Assembly (NCBI RefSeq): GCF_018531145.1
Contig: NZ_JAHDSZ010000011.1
Span: forward strand, 1 to 62,399
Source of the DNA: Canibacter zhuwentaonis
Lineage (GTDB): Bacteria; Actinomycetota; Actinomycetes; Actinomycetales; Microbacteriaceae
Reading direction: 5' to 3'
Length of the DNA stretch: 62,399 bases
Of the stretch, positions 1 to 7,578 are shown piece after piece (positions within the stretch are counted from its first letter, which is position 1; the number at the start of each line of letters is the position of its first letter). Below the pieces are notes generated by a model. That model did not search any database, had not been told where the DNA came from, and worked only from the letters and a program-made list of their open reading frames with translations. The position numbers and the translations under genes are program-made.

Positions 1-908
1 TAACCGCTGATCAAGCTAAAAACAGGCTAGCAGCAGGGTCTGAAACTATTAAAACAACAAACGACAACGGGGAAGCCACATTCAGTGATCTTGCTGTTGG
101 TGCTTATCTGGTTACAGAAACCCAGGCTCCTGCTGGTGTGGTTAAAAAGGCTGCGCCTTTTATTGTTACCATCCCCCACCCAAACGGCAACGCGTGGAAC
201 TATAACGTACACGTCTACCCAAAAAACACTGTCAGCGCTAAACCATCTAAAACCCTAGACGATACAAACGCCACAAAAATCGGTGACAGTGTCACCTGGA
301 CTATCACACAAGTACTACCAGAACTCCAAAATGGTGAAACATTCACAGAGGTAAGCTTCACAGACCAGCTTGCCGAAAAACTAGGCTACGTTGAAACTAC
401 CGCGCAGGTTAACGGCATGGAGGTTGGTGTAACCGTTACCGCTACGGGTGACGGGGGTCGAACCCTAGCAGGTAGCTTAGATAACCCAGAAAATCTCACA
501 GGAGGTCAGACTGTTACATTCAAAATCACAACCACAGTAAACGATCCCGGGAAGATTGTAAACACCGCCAACGTTAGAATCAAAACCTCTAATGGAGGAG
601 ATACCACACAGTCAACACCAGACCCTGTGCCGGGTGGTGGTCCGGGTGGCGCACCAACTCTCATCTACGGGTATTTTGATATTCAAAAATATGTTAAAGA
701 CACCATGATCGCAATATCAGGCGCAACCTTCGAACTCTACACCGGTGACACCTGCACTAATAAAGTAGACCTACAAGAAACCCTTATAACACGCGATACG
801 GGTAAACTGGTTTCACCCATTGCGGTTAAAGCCGGCAAATACAGCATAAAAGAGGTTACTGGTTCTTTTTTGCTAGTATTCTATGTTCTCTTTTCACCTT
901 TTAGTTGA
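1..908 (+). CDS. SpaA-type pilin or adhesin, N-terminus outside window, anchor lost
   Basis: The reading frame is already open at position 3, so the gene starts left of the window. The visible part begins at the end of a Cna_B-like fold with an E-box (YLVTETQAPAG), followed by a pilin-motif-like WNYNVHVYPKN, whose lysine is the usual sortase cross-linking residue. Next come an isopeptide-forming D2-like domain, a Gly/Pro linker (PVPGGGPGGAP) and a second Cna_B domain. This last domain reaches GKYSIKEV and then turns into TGSFLLVFYVLFSPFS and a stop. A normal pilin would continue with an E-box, an LPxTG motif, a membrane helix and basic residues. None is present in any frame before the terminator at 931-962. 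The protein therefore probably cannot be sortase-anchored. Family assignment is firm; loss of the 3' end by deletion is inferred. Confidence 0.8.
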   Translation, partial: TADQAKNRLAAGSETIKTTNDNGEATFSDLAVGAYLVTETQAPAGVVKKAAPFIVTIPHPNGNAWNYNVHVYPKNTVSAKPSKTLDDTNATKIGDSVTWTITQVLPELQNGETFTEVSFTDQLAEKLGYVETTAQVNGMEVGVTVTATGDGGRTLAGSLDNPENLTGGQTVTFKITTTVNDPGKIVNTANVRIKTSNGGDTTQSTPDPVPGGGPGGAPTLIYGYFDIQKYVKDTMIAISGATFELYTGDTCTNKVDLQETLITRDTGKLVSPIAVKAGKYSIKEVTGSFLLVFYVLFSPFS

Positions 909-930
909 AATGTTTGGGTTTGACTTTCCG

Positions 931-962
931 GGGTGTGGACTGTTCCAGTCCACCCTTTTTTT
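931..962 (+). terminator. Intrinsic terminator after the pilin gene
   Basis: GTGGACT (935-941) pairs with AGTCCAC (947-953) around a five-base loop. Flanking G and C bases extend the stem, and seven T bases follow (956-962). It lies 22 bases after the pilin stop codon. Confidence 0.8.
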
Positions 963-1034
963 GTGTGTATGGGGTTGTGTTGTTTTAGTGGGTTTGGGGT
1001 GTGTTGGCAGTGTGTGGTGGGGTTTTTGTGCGGT
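963..1034 (+). other. G/T-rich leader of the adhesin gene
   Basis: This stretch is almost entirely G and T on the plus strand, with several runs of three or four G bases. It separates the pilin terminator from the signal peptide of the next gene. The last 340 bases of the window have the same composition. It may be a leader or promoter region. I see no clear -35/-10 pair. Confidence 0.4.
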
Positions 1035-3254
1035 GTGGTTTCCCTGCTACTAAAAGCACGGGGTGTTGTTTCAAACATCCTCACACTGGTGCTGGTGTTC
1101 AGCACACTAGCTAGCGCGCAAACAGGTCAAACCGTTGGGGTGGGTGTTGCAACAGGGCAAAACACCACGCTGCTGCAAGTAGCAGGTGGTGAACCTGTTA
1201 AACCCACCACAACTACCACCAGCCTACAACCAGGCAACACTGGTGCAAACAACACAAACAAAACCAAACCAGCAGCAAACCCCCCGCACACTACACAACT
1301 ACCAGCCGGAATAAACCGCACCACCATCACGGATCTAGTCACAAGCACAACAACAACCGACAAAACAGAATACTATCCCGGTGAAGCAGCTAGCATCCAA
1401 GTGTCATTCAGGTATAACGAGGTGGAATATCCGATGGTTCAGGATATACAATCTGCCCAGGACTTTTATACTGCTGTTGTTAATTTTACTGTGCAACTAC
1501 CCGCCGGGTTTGCAATCTCACAAGAAACACTCACCAAAGGCCCCTTCACAAGAGACTGCACAAACCGGCGGGAGTGCCAGGATTACCAGTGGAACTATAA
1601 TGCAGGAACACGCAGGCTCACCGGTAGTTTCCCCACACCCACCCCCCACTATAAGGACGGCGGTGAGTACCAGCTTTTTGAGGAACTTAACATAACAGGA
1701 ACAGTCACAGGCACACCCAACACATCCCACACAGTTAGGACTACCGCTGATGGGGTTTTGGATTTCACCTACATCGACAAAACCAATTCCCGTGCTTATG
1801 ATGTGCAAGAATATTTCACCGCCACTCCCTCTCAAGCTGTGTTTCAGATTGTTCCCCGTAAAACCACGCTAACAGCGTCGTTTCAGCCTGTGGGGCTTAC
1901 CGAAGGACAGGTTGTTGTAACAGGCGAGGTTTTATGCATTAACCCCCAAGGCCAATCAGACAGGCGTAACATCATGTTTACTCTAAAACACAACCAGCTA
2001 GTAGGCGGCAAATGGGATCGAGTGTTAAACAACATGGTTGATGCGGGTAGCACCTGTGTGATAACCATTGTTAAGGGCGCTGTTCCAGCAGGCTGGAGAT
2101 GGAAAACACCCGACCGGATCACCCAAACAGAATCAAACATCACCAGCTCACGCACCAGCACAATACGGCTGGAGGTTGAAAAAATACCAGTCGAAGTATC
2201 CACCGAAACAACTGCCACACCAACAGTAGCCGCAGGCCAACAAGTACAAGTAATATCAACAATCAAAGCCAGCGGAAACCCAGCGCTTAACGTACCCGTT
2301 ACTATTCAACTACCAAAGGACGGGTTTGTAAACACCGCCGCCACAGTAAACTCGGCATGCCAGGCTACAGGGCGTGGTGCTATGTGTCCTGCCCGGTGGG
2401 TGTACAACGCAGCTAGTCACACGGTAACAGCAACTATACCGCGGATTCCTGCTGGGGGTAGTGTTACGGTGACTGTTACAGGTGAGGCTGGGTTGTTTGA
2501 GGCTAACAGGCGTAGTTTCACTGCAACCACTAGCGCAGCGTTTACAGACGCCAACCAAAACAATAACCGTTCACAAGCAAGCTTTAATGTCACAAACAAA
2601 AGGGTCACAGTCTCACTCATTGTAAAACCCGAAGGAGAACGCCCTGCTAGTGGTGTTGTGACCGTGACGGGTAGTATCAACTGCGTAACACCGTTTCAAC
2701 ATAACAATACTTTCACGTACACGCTCAATTATGCTCGGCTTGTTAACGGCGCAGGAGCGCCCCAAGTTATACATAAAATAGTATGGGCTGGAAGCAACTG
2801 CACAGTAACAGTACGCAACACAACAGCCCCCAACGGCTGGGAGTTCACCAGCCAAACCCCGTTTGCGTATCAACTGCAACAGGTTATGATGGACGCCACA
2901 GTTCAACACACAGTTCGTTTACAACGCAAATTCATGGCCGTAGCACCACCACTACCACTCACCGGCGGTGTCGCATCCGACTGGCTGTATCTAACCGGTG
3001 CAGGTGTACTTGTGATTGGTGTTGCGGCGGGGCTTGTGGTTGTGTTTTACTGGTACGGGGCGGTTGGCTGGTTTTTGACTGTACAAGGGGGTGTAGGCTG
3101 GCTCACCCCCCTCTTTTTTGGTTGCGTGGGGGGGGCTGCGCGGCGGCTGCGGAGCAGGTCGGGAAGCCCGATCCGCCGCCTATGCCTGGCTGAGAATGCG
3201 CATAAACTCCCTGTTAATGTATATGTTTTCACGCCCGTTTTTGCGCTTGAGTAG
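1035..3254 (+). CDS. LPxTG-type surface adhesin with a duplicated A-B module
   Basis: From the GTG at 1035 the protein begins with a signal peptide ending STLASA-QT; the same frame is open from 933 but that extra part does not look coding. A Thr/Asn-rich stalk follows, then two copies of a two-domain module. The A domains (about 100-270 and 395-525) each hold a close cysteine pair (C175/C181, C442/C451). The B domains (about 275-390 and 530-630) each hold a distant pair (C301/C341, C550/C589). A are DUF11-like beta domains; I do not recognise B. LPLTGG (640-645) is followed by a membrane helix. The frame then lacks the expected short basic tail and runs through a terminator at 3087-3119 into the end of the convergent fic gene. 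A one-base shift in TTTT at 3045-3048 would give a stop at 3076-3078, so the last 60 residues are probably not native. Confidence 0.8.
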   Translation: MVSLLLKARGVVSNILTLVLVFSTLASAQTGQTVGVGVATGQNTTLLQVAGGEPVKPTTTTTSLQPGNTGANNTNKTKPAANPPHTTQLPAGINRTTITDLVTSTTTTDKTEYYPGEAASIQVSFRYNEVEYPMVQDIQSAQDFYTAVVNFTVQLPAGFAISQETLTKGPFTRDCTNRRECQDYQWNYNAGTRRLTGSFPTPTPHYKDGGEYQLFEELNITGTVTGTPNTSHTVRTTADGVLDFTYIDKTNSRAYDVQEYFTATPSQAVFQIVPRKTTLTASFQPVGLTEGQVVVTGEVLCINPQGQSDRRNIMFTLKHNQLVGGKWDRVLNNMVDAGSTCVITIVKGAVPAGWRWKTPDRITQTESNITSSRTSTIRLEVEKIPVEVSTETTATPTVAAGQQVQVISTIKASGNPALNVPVTIQLPKDGFVNTAATVNSACQATGRGAMCPARWVYNAASHTVTATIPRIPAGGSVTVTVTGEAGLFEANRRSFTATTSAAFTDANQNNNRSQASFNVTNKRVTVSLIVKPEGERPASGVVTVTGSINCVTPFQHNNTFTYTLNYARLVNGAGAPQVIHKIVWAGSNCTVTVRNTTAPNGWEFTSQTPFAYQLQQVMMDATVQHTVRLQRKFMAVAPPLPLTGGVASDWLYLTGAGVLVIGVAAGLVVVFYWYGAVGWFLTVQGGVGWLTPLFFGCVGGAARRLRSRSGSPIRRLCLAENAHKLPVNVYVFTPVFALE
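3087..3119 (+). terminator. Intrinsic terminator inside the adhesin open frame
   Basis: GGGGGTG (3087-3093) pairs perfectly with CACCCCC (3104-3110), followed by CTCTTTTTT. Its place inside an open frame suggests that the original adhesin stop codon lay upstream. Confidence 0.75.
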
Positions 3255-4265
3255 AATCCCCTCCGCTGTTAGCACTTCGAGCCATTTTGTTGCGGTGGGG
3301 CGGCTCACATTGCAGTACTGCTCGACATTGGCAATGCGGCAGTAGGGCAGCTTGAAGATAGTGTCGAGCAGATCCTCATTAGCGCCTGAACTTAGTGTTT
3401 GCCGCAGCTCCTCCTTGTAGTCATTGCGCAGCTCTTGAGCCTGATCGAGAGTGCTCAGGGTGTCGTGCGCGGTGACGGTTATCGCTTCCAACATGAACAG
3501 CAGCCAGGATTACCAATCATTCTCTTTCGTAACGTTTAAGAGCAGGTCGTAATACCGGTTTTTGTGCTTAATTATGTGCTTAGAAAGAAAAAGCACCGGC
3601 TCTGACAGTAGCTTGTGCTCTTTGAGAATTAGCAGGTTAATGATTCGCCCTGTGCGCCCGTTGCCGTCTGAAAACGGGTGGATAGCCTCGAATTGGTAGT
3701 GCGCGGCAGCCATTATCAGCAGCGGATCGATATTGGCAGAGTGGATGAATTTCTCCCAGTCACCGAGCTTCTGCTCAATAACAGCTTTGCCTTCGGGTGG
3801 AGTGTACCGGCGCGTATTTCTGGTGGTATCACGAATATAGATGCCAGGGGTGTCGCGGATGCGCACGTCGTACCCGTGAATAGTGCTGCAGATGTCTTTT
3901 GCGGCGTTGGCAGTTAAAGGACGCTGGCGGATTGCTTCCGTGCCCTCTGTGAGAGCCTCCTTATATCGCAGAGTCTCTTTTGTGGCTGCTGTTGTGTAGG
4001 TGGACACGGTTGTTGACTTCTGTGATGCGGCGGTGAAGAGCTCGTCGGTTGTGGTTATGATATTCTCAATTTCGGAGCTCGCCTGCGCCTCGAACAGGTG
4101 CATTGCGCTAATAAACAGTGACGGGTTTACTGTTTGCTTTGCGGCACGGTCTAATTCGGCGAGAATTGCCCGCGCACTGGGTAGCGCTTTTAACACCTTG
4201 CGAGTTTCAAGCTTAGCCTCGGGTATTTGAGGCAAATTGTTGTAGGGAATGTTGGGATCCCACAT
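3180..4265 (-). pseudogene. fic: Fic family AMP-transferase split by one in-frame TAA
   Basis: Fic proteins transfer AMP from ATP to target proteins. Residues 1-251 contain the inhibitory-helix motif SSEIEN (63-68, the S/T-xxx-E-N/G pattern of class II Fic proteins) and the catalytic HPFSDGNGRTGR (196-207). After NDW the frame meets TAA at 3512-3510 and continues in the same frame as SWLLFMLEAITVTAHD, then a C-terminal winged-helix region (YCNVSRPTATKWLEVL). Related proteins usually have Glu at this point, so GAA to TAA is the simplest explanation. With the stop replaced the protein is 361 residues, the usual length for Fic proteins with a C-terminal winged helix. The two halves could still be made separately, because an ATG opens the second at 3494. 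The catalytic part is complete, so the truncated enzyme might be active and lack only DNA binding. Confidence 0.85.
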
Positions 4266-4310
4266 GGGCGCACCTCCTAGTTTGAATGCGTGAATAACGT
4301 GTTAAACATT

Positions 4311-4429
4311 TTTACATATTGCGGTCTTTATGTAAAGTTTTTCGCAAATTTTTTACATATATAGGTCGATGTGTAAAAAATTTTAGTTTTCTTTACATAT
4401 AAAACATGATGTGCAAAGATTCTTTACAC
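4311..4429. promoter_or_regulatory. Three phased TTTACAT palindromes upstream of fic
   Basis: Three inverted repeats share one geometry, TTTACAT-N12-RTGYAAA: 4311-4336, 4352-4377 and 4392-4417. Their left arms lie 41 and 40 bases apart, close to four helical turns. A further half site, TTTACAC, is at 4423-4429. The array starts 46 bases upstream of the fic start codon. A tandem operator is likely. The Fic C-terminal winged helix is an obvious candidate to bind it, but this is inferred. Confidence 0.65.
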
Positions 4430-4458
4430 GTTGCGGCTCGGGTTTTGTGACGGTATAG

Positions 4459-4494
4459 TTAAGCCCCTCTTACTAAACAACAAGAGGGGCTTAA
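4459..4494 (-). terminator. Terminator of the L28-L33-S14 operon
   Basis: TTAAGCCCCTCTT (4459-4471) and AAGAGGGGCTTAA (4482-4494) form a perfect 13-base stem with a ten-base loop, 45 bases beyond the rpsN stop. Confidence 0.85.
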
Positions 4495-4539
4495 TTTCTA
4501 GAAACAGGTTGCGTCACCCCCGGGGGCAACACAATATCG

Positions 4540-4845
4540 CTACCAGCTTGACTTGGTGATACCTGGCAGTTCGCCGCGGTGTGCCATTTCACGGAAACGC
4601 ACACGGCTGATGCCGAACTTGCTGAGCACACCGCGTGGGCGACCGTCGATCGCATCACGGCTGCGCAGGCGCACAGGAGAAGCGTTGCGCGGCAGCTTCT
4701 GCAGACCGCGACGTGCTTCCTCACGGCTTTCTGGTGTGCCGTTAGGGTCTACAAGAGCTTTTTTAAGCTCGAGACGGCGCTCTGCGTAGCGCTCTACAAC
4801 TGCCTGGCGCTGTTTGTTTTTAGCGATCATGCTTTTTTTAGCCAT
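4540..4845 (-). CDS. rpsN: 30S ribosomal protein S14, zinc-independent form
   Basis: This 101-residue protein is the long S14 form without any CxxC zinc ribbon. It starts [14 protein letters not shown] and ends with the conserved [22 protein letters not shown] region. S14 sits in the head of the 30S subunit. The gene ends an operon with rpmG and rpmB, two bases after the rpmG stop. In actinobacteria cysteine-free paralogues of S14, L33 and L28 are commonly Zur-repressed spares that replace zinc-holding versions under zinc starvation. The neighbouring zinc genes agree with that here, but whether zinc-binding copies exist elsewhere cannot be seen. Confidence 0.95.
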   Translation of the reverse strand: MAKKSMIAKNKQRQAVVERYAERRLELKKALVDPNGTPESREEARRGLQKLPRNASPVRLRSRDAIDGRPRGVLSKFGISRVRFREMAHRGELPGITKSSW

Positions 4846-4847
4846 GA

Positions 4848-5015
4848 CTAGCGCTCCTCTCTAAACTCAACGTGTTTACGAACAACAGGATCGTATTTTT
4901 TAAGCACGAGCCTGTCTGGCGTGTTACGGCGATTCTTTTTGGTTACATAGGTGTAACCTGTGCCCGCTGTTGAGCGCAGTTTGATAATCGGGCGTACATC
5001 ATGGTGTTTAGCCAT
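4848..5015 (-). CDS. rpmG: 50S ribosomal protein L33, zinc-independent form
   Basis: This is a 55-residue protein, [20 protein letters not shown] through [22 protein letters not shown], with no cysteine and hence no zinc ribbon. It lies between rpmB (stop one base before this ATG) and rpsN in one operon. The tight packing implies cotranscription and probably translational coupling. As with its neighbours, lack of zinc ligands beside zur and znu genes points to a role under zinc limitation. Confidence 0.95.
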   Translation of the reverse strand: MAKHHDVRPIIKLRSTAGTGYTYVTKKNRRNTPDRLVLKKYDPVVRKHVEFREER

Positions 5016-5016
5016 T

Positions 5017-5253
5017 TTAGAACTTTACCCCGCGTTTCTTAAGATCTGCCACAACCGCTTCAATGCCGCGCGCGTCAATAACTTTGATGCCGCGGGCTGA
5101 AAGTGTAAGCTTTACTTTGCGACCGAGTGAGGGCACATAGTAAGTTTTTTTCTGAATGTTTGGATCGAATCGGCGCTTTGTGCGACGGTTCGAGTGTGAT
5201 ACGTTGTGCCCAAAGCCTGGCACGGCTCCGGTCACTTGGCATACTGCTGCCAT
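5017..5253 (-). CDS. rpmB: 50S ribosomal protein L28, zinc-independent form
   Basis: This is a 78-residue L28 ([29 protein letters not shown]). Only one cysteine is present, so it cannot form the four-cysteine zinc site of C+ L28 proteins. It is the first gene of the L28-L33-S14 operon. A Shine-Dalgarno sequence, GAGAGG, lies nine bases before the ATG, preceded by a short 5'-UTR hairpin and a good promoter at 5324-5352. Confidence 0.95.
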   Translation of the reverse strand: MAAVCQVTGAVPGFGHNVSHSNRRTKRRFDPNIQKKTYYVPSLGRKVKLTLSARGIKVIDARGIEAVVADLKKRGVKF

Positions 5254-5273
5254 TTTGTTTTCCTCTCAGTACC

Positions 5274-5290
5274 GAGGGCGCAGAGCCCTC
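5274..5290 (-). promoter_or_regulatory. Hairpin in the rpmB 5' untranslated region
   Basis: GAGGGC-N5-GCCCTC forms a six-pair stem directly upstream of the rpmB Shine-Dalgarno site. It could modulate translation or mRNA stability. No riboswitch class is recognised. Confidence 0.4.
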
Positions 5291-5306
5291 CCAAGATCTC
5301 TTGTCT

Positions 5307-5352
5307 GCAGAAAAAGCAAGTTGCTTATCTGCGGTATGCGCCCATAGGTCAA
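5307..5352 (-). promoter_or_regulatory. rpmB operon promoter overlapped by a palindrome
   Basis: On the minus strand TTGACC (5352-5347) is followed after exactly 17 bases by GATAAG (5329-5324), a good -35/-10 pair. The interrupted palindrome GCAGA..AAGCAA-TTGCTT.TCTGC (5307-5332) covers the -10 element and start region, where a repressor would act. Zur is the obvious candidate given the neighbours, but this palindrome does not resemble the box at znuA, so the regulator is uncertain. Confidence 0.55.
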
Positions 5353-5449
5353 GGCACAACCGCCAACAAGTTTACAGCTTATGCCGCTGGATGCGCAAGA
5401 AAAACCGGCAAATATCCGCTCGCCACGCCGCGTGCTGTCCTAAAAGACG

Positions 5450-5863
5450 CTATTTTGCACCGTTTGCGGGAGGGTTGCTCTGGCAGTTTGCGCAGATTCC
5501 AAAAATGTCTATTATGTGTTGCGCCTGTGTAAAGCCGTTCCGGTGGGCAACCTGCGCCGCCCACGCTTCCACCGGGGTTGCCTCAATCTCTTTCGCGTAT
5601 CCGCATTCCCGGCAGATTAAATGGTGATGATGCTCGTTCGACTTGCAGAATCTGAACAGATTCTCGCCGTCGGGGGAGTTGAGCATATCCGCTTCCCCCG
5701 ATTCCGTCATCGAGCTGAGGGTACGGTAAACAGTGGCGAGCCCAATGTGCAGCCCCTTGAGACGCAGCTGGTCGTAGAGCCCCTGCGCGCTAATAAACCC
5801 CTGAATCCGTCGCATTTCGGTGCGCACTGTGTCGCGCTGCCAAGTATTACGCTTAATGACCAT
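5450..5863 (-). CDS. zur: Zur, Fur-family zinc uptake repressor
   Basis: This 137-residue Fur-family protein has an N-terminal winged helix (SAQGLYDQLRLKGLHIGLATVYRTL) and a C-terminal dimerisation domain. NEHHHHLICRECGYAKEIE holds regulatory metal ligands, and the pair CREC and CANC forms the structural zinc site. The WAAQVAHRNGF.....IDIFGICANC ending matches actinobacterial Zur much better than Fur or PerR. The gene starts 24 bases downstream of the second permease gene and belongs to the znuACBB-zur transcription unit, so it probably controls its own synthesis along with the transporter. With zinc bound it would repress zinc uptake. Confidence 0.88.
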   Translation of the reverse strand: MVIKRNTWQRDTVRTEMRRIQGFISAQGLYDQLRLKGLHIGLATVYRTLSSMTESGEADMLNSPDGENLFRFCKSNEHHHHLICRECGYAKEIEATPVEAWAAQVAHRNGFTQAQHIIDIFGICANCQSNPPANGAK

Positions 5864-5887
5864 CGTGGATCAACCCCTTTCGCAAAA

Positions 5888-6709
5888 TTAGCTTAGCGCA
5901 TTAGCGTGCCGTGTCAATGTATTTTTATTGCGGATCAGCCGCCACAGCCAGGCGCAAAAGAAAATTGCGGCGAGGCTCAGCCCGATTGTGCCGCCCGCGG
6001 CAAAGCCGTATTTCACCGAGAGGAACAAGCCCGCGGCGCTGCCGAGCAGCCCAAACAGGATTGCTAGGGGCGCTATAAAGCGGATGTCGCGGGTTAGCAG
6101 AATTGCGGATGCGGCCGGGGCTATCACAATTGCAGTCGTTAAAATTGCGCCGACAGCCGGGAGCGCAACGGTTGTTGTGAGCGCAACCAGCACGGTGGTG
6201 ATGATTTCAGCCCGCAGCGGGCTGTATCCCGCGGCTCGGGCTGCCGGTGAGTCGAAGGTATCGTACAAGAGCTGTCTGCCGTAGCAGAGCACTGTTATAA
6301 TCGCGCAGAGCAGCACAAGCAGAGTGGCTATTAGATCCGTTTTTTGCACTCCGAAAACAGAGCCGATTAGCAGCGCGTCAACTGGCACCGTGAAACCTTT
6401 TTGCAAAGACGTTAGCAGCGCCCCGAGCGCAAACCCGAACACCAACAAAATACCGGTTGCCGTGCCCTGCCCCTGGTTCTTTACGCGGCTTAGCAGCGCC
6501 AGTAGCACGGCAAAAATTGCGCCCGCTATTGCCTGACCTAACAGCACGTTCGCGCCAATTAATGCGGCGATTACACCGCCGGGAAAGGTGGCGTGACTGA
6601 GTGCAACCGAGAAGAACGCGCGTTGTCTAAAAACGGCGATTGTGCCGACAATGCCGGAGAGTAGAGATAGCATGGTGAGTTCTATGCCCGCTAAAACCAG
6701 ATAGCTCAT
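5888..6709 (-). CDS. znuB: Zinc (or manganese) ABC transporter permease, ABC-3 family
   Basis: This 273-residue integral membrane protein has about eight hydrophobic segments and the ABC-3 features of ZnuB/MntB permeases, including ATFPGGVIAALIG near residue 40 and APAASAILLTRD near 190. It is the second of two permease genes. Its ATG overlaps the stop of the preceding permease by four bases (ATGA), which implies translational coupling. Two different permease chains may form a heterodimer around one ATPase and one binding protein. Metal preference is inferred from the Zur neighbour. Confidence 0.88.
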   Translation of the reverse strand: MSYLVLAGIELTMLSLLSGIVGTIAVFRQRAFFSVALSHATFPGGVIAALIGANVLLGQAIAGAIFAVLLALLSRVKNQGQGTATGILLVFGFALGALLTSLQKGFTVPVDALLIGSVFGVQKTDLIATLLVLLCAIITVLCYGRQLLYDTFDSPAARAAGYSPLRAEIITTVLVALTTTVALPAVGAILTTAIVIAPAASAILLTRDIRFIAPLAILFGLLGSAAGLFLSVKYGFAAGGTIGLSLAAIFFCAWLWRLIRNKNTLTRHANALS

Positions 6710-7578
6710 TGTAAGCCCCCGCGTAAACGCTTTAGGCGCGCGGTGGTTTGCTTGTAAAAAATTGCGGCTAGATACAGTAACACCAGCGCAATTACAGTGG
6801 CTGCTCCAGCCGAAAGGTGCGCGTCAAGTGCGAAAGAAACCCACACAGAAGCGCTCAGACCCGCAAAACCGGCTATCAGGGTGACGATAATTGCAATGGG
6901 AATCAGTGTCAGAAGTTTTTTGCTGAGCTGCCTGGCGGCCGCTGTTGGCACAATCACCAGCGCAATGACGAGCAGGTTACCGAGCGCTCCCGTTCCTGCC
7001 ACAACGAGCAGCGCTATGGCGCACCCGAGCGCAAGATTTGTGAGGTTGGCGCGGTATCCGCTTGCTTTAAATCCTTGCGGATCAAAGGCCAAATAGAGCT
7101 GTGCTCGCCAGGTTAGAGCGATTATTAAAAGCGCGAGCGCAACGGCAACTGTGAGTGTTAGAAGCTGCTCGGTTGTGACCGTTAGCACGTTGCCAAACAG
7201 GAGGTTTTCAAGCGCGCTGACGTAGTTTTGTTGTTTGGACACAAGCACGATGCCGAGGCTAAAAGCGGCGCTCAAAGTTATTGCAATTGCGGTGTCGCTG
7301 CCCGTTATATTTTTGGTTTTAAGCAGTGAAATTAGAACTACCGTGACGAGCGCTGCCGTGAGCGCACCCCCCAAAAGTAGCGTGCTACCGCCGAGAATAT
7401 AGCCGATCACAAGACCCGGAAATATCGCGTGGACAAGCCCGTCGGTCATAAACTCAAGCCCGCGCAGGCTAACGAAAACGCCGACTATGCCACTTCCGAA
7501 CGCCAGCAGTGCTAGGGTGAGCAGTGCGCGCTGCGCAAACGGTAGCCCCATAACAGCGATAAAATCTTGCCAGTTCAT
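6706..7578 (-). CDS. znuB: Zinc (or manganese) ABC transporter permease, ABC-3 family
   Basis: This is a 290-residue ABC-3 permease (MNWQDFIAVMGLPFAQRALL), with roughly eight membrane segments, the conserved MTDGLVHAIFPGLVIGYILGG region and a basic C-terminus (RLKRLRGGLQ). It overlaps znuC by four bases on one side and the second permease by four on the other, so ATPase and both permeases should be made in step. It differs clearly from its neighbour, so this is a two-permease transporter and not a recent duplication. Confidence 0.88.
   Translation of the reverse strand: MNWQDFIAVMGLPFAQRALLTLALLAFGSGIVGVFVSLRGLEFMTDGLVHAIFPGLVIGYILGGSTLLLGGALTAALVTVVLISLLKTKNITGSDTAIAITLSAAFSLGIVLVSKQQNYVSALENLLFGNVLTVTTEQLLTLTVAVALALLIIALTWRAQLYLAFDPQGFKASGYRANLTNLALGCAIALLVVAGTGALGNLLVIALVIVPTAAARQLSKKLLTLIPIAIIVTLIAGFAGLSASVWVSFALDAHLSAGAATVIALVLLYLAAIFYKQTTARLKRLRGGLQ

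Noticed and set aside
4311-4429. Plasmid or phage iterons
   Set aside because: The units are inverted repeats, not direct repeats, and no replication protein gene is near.
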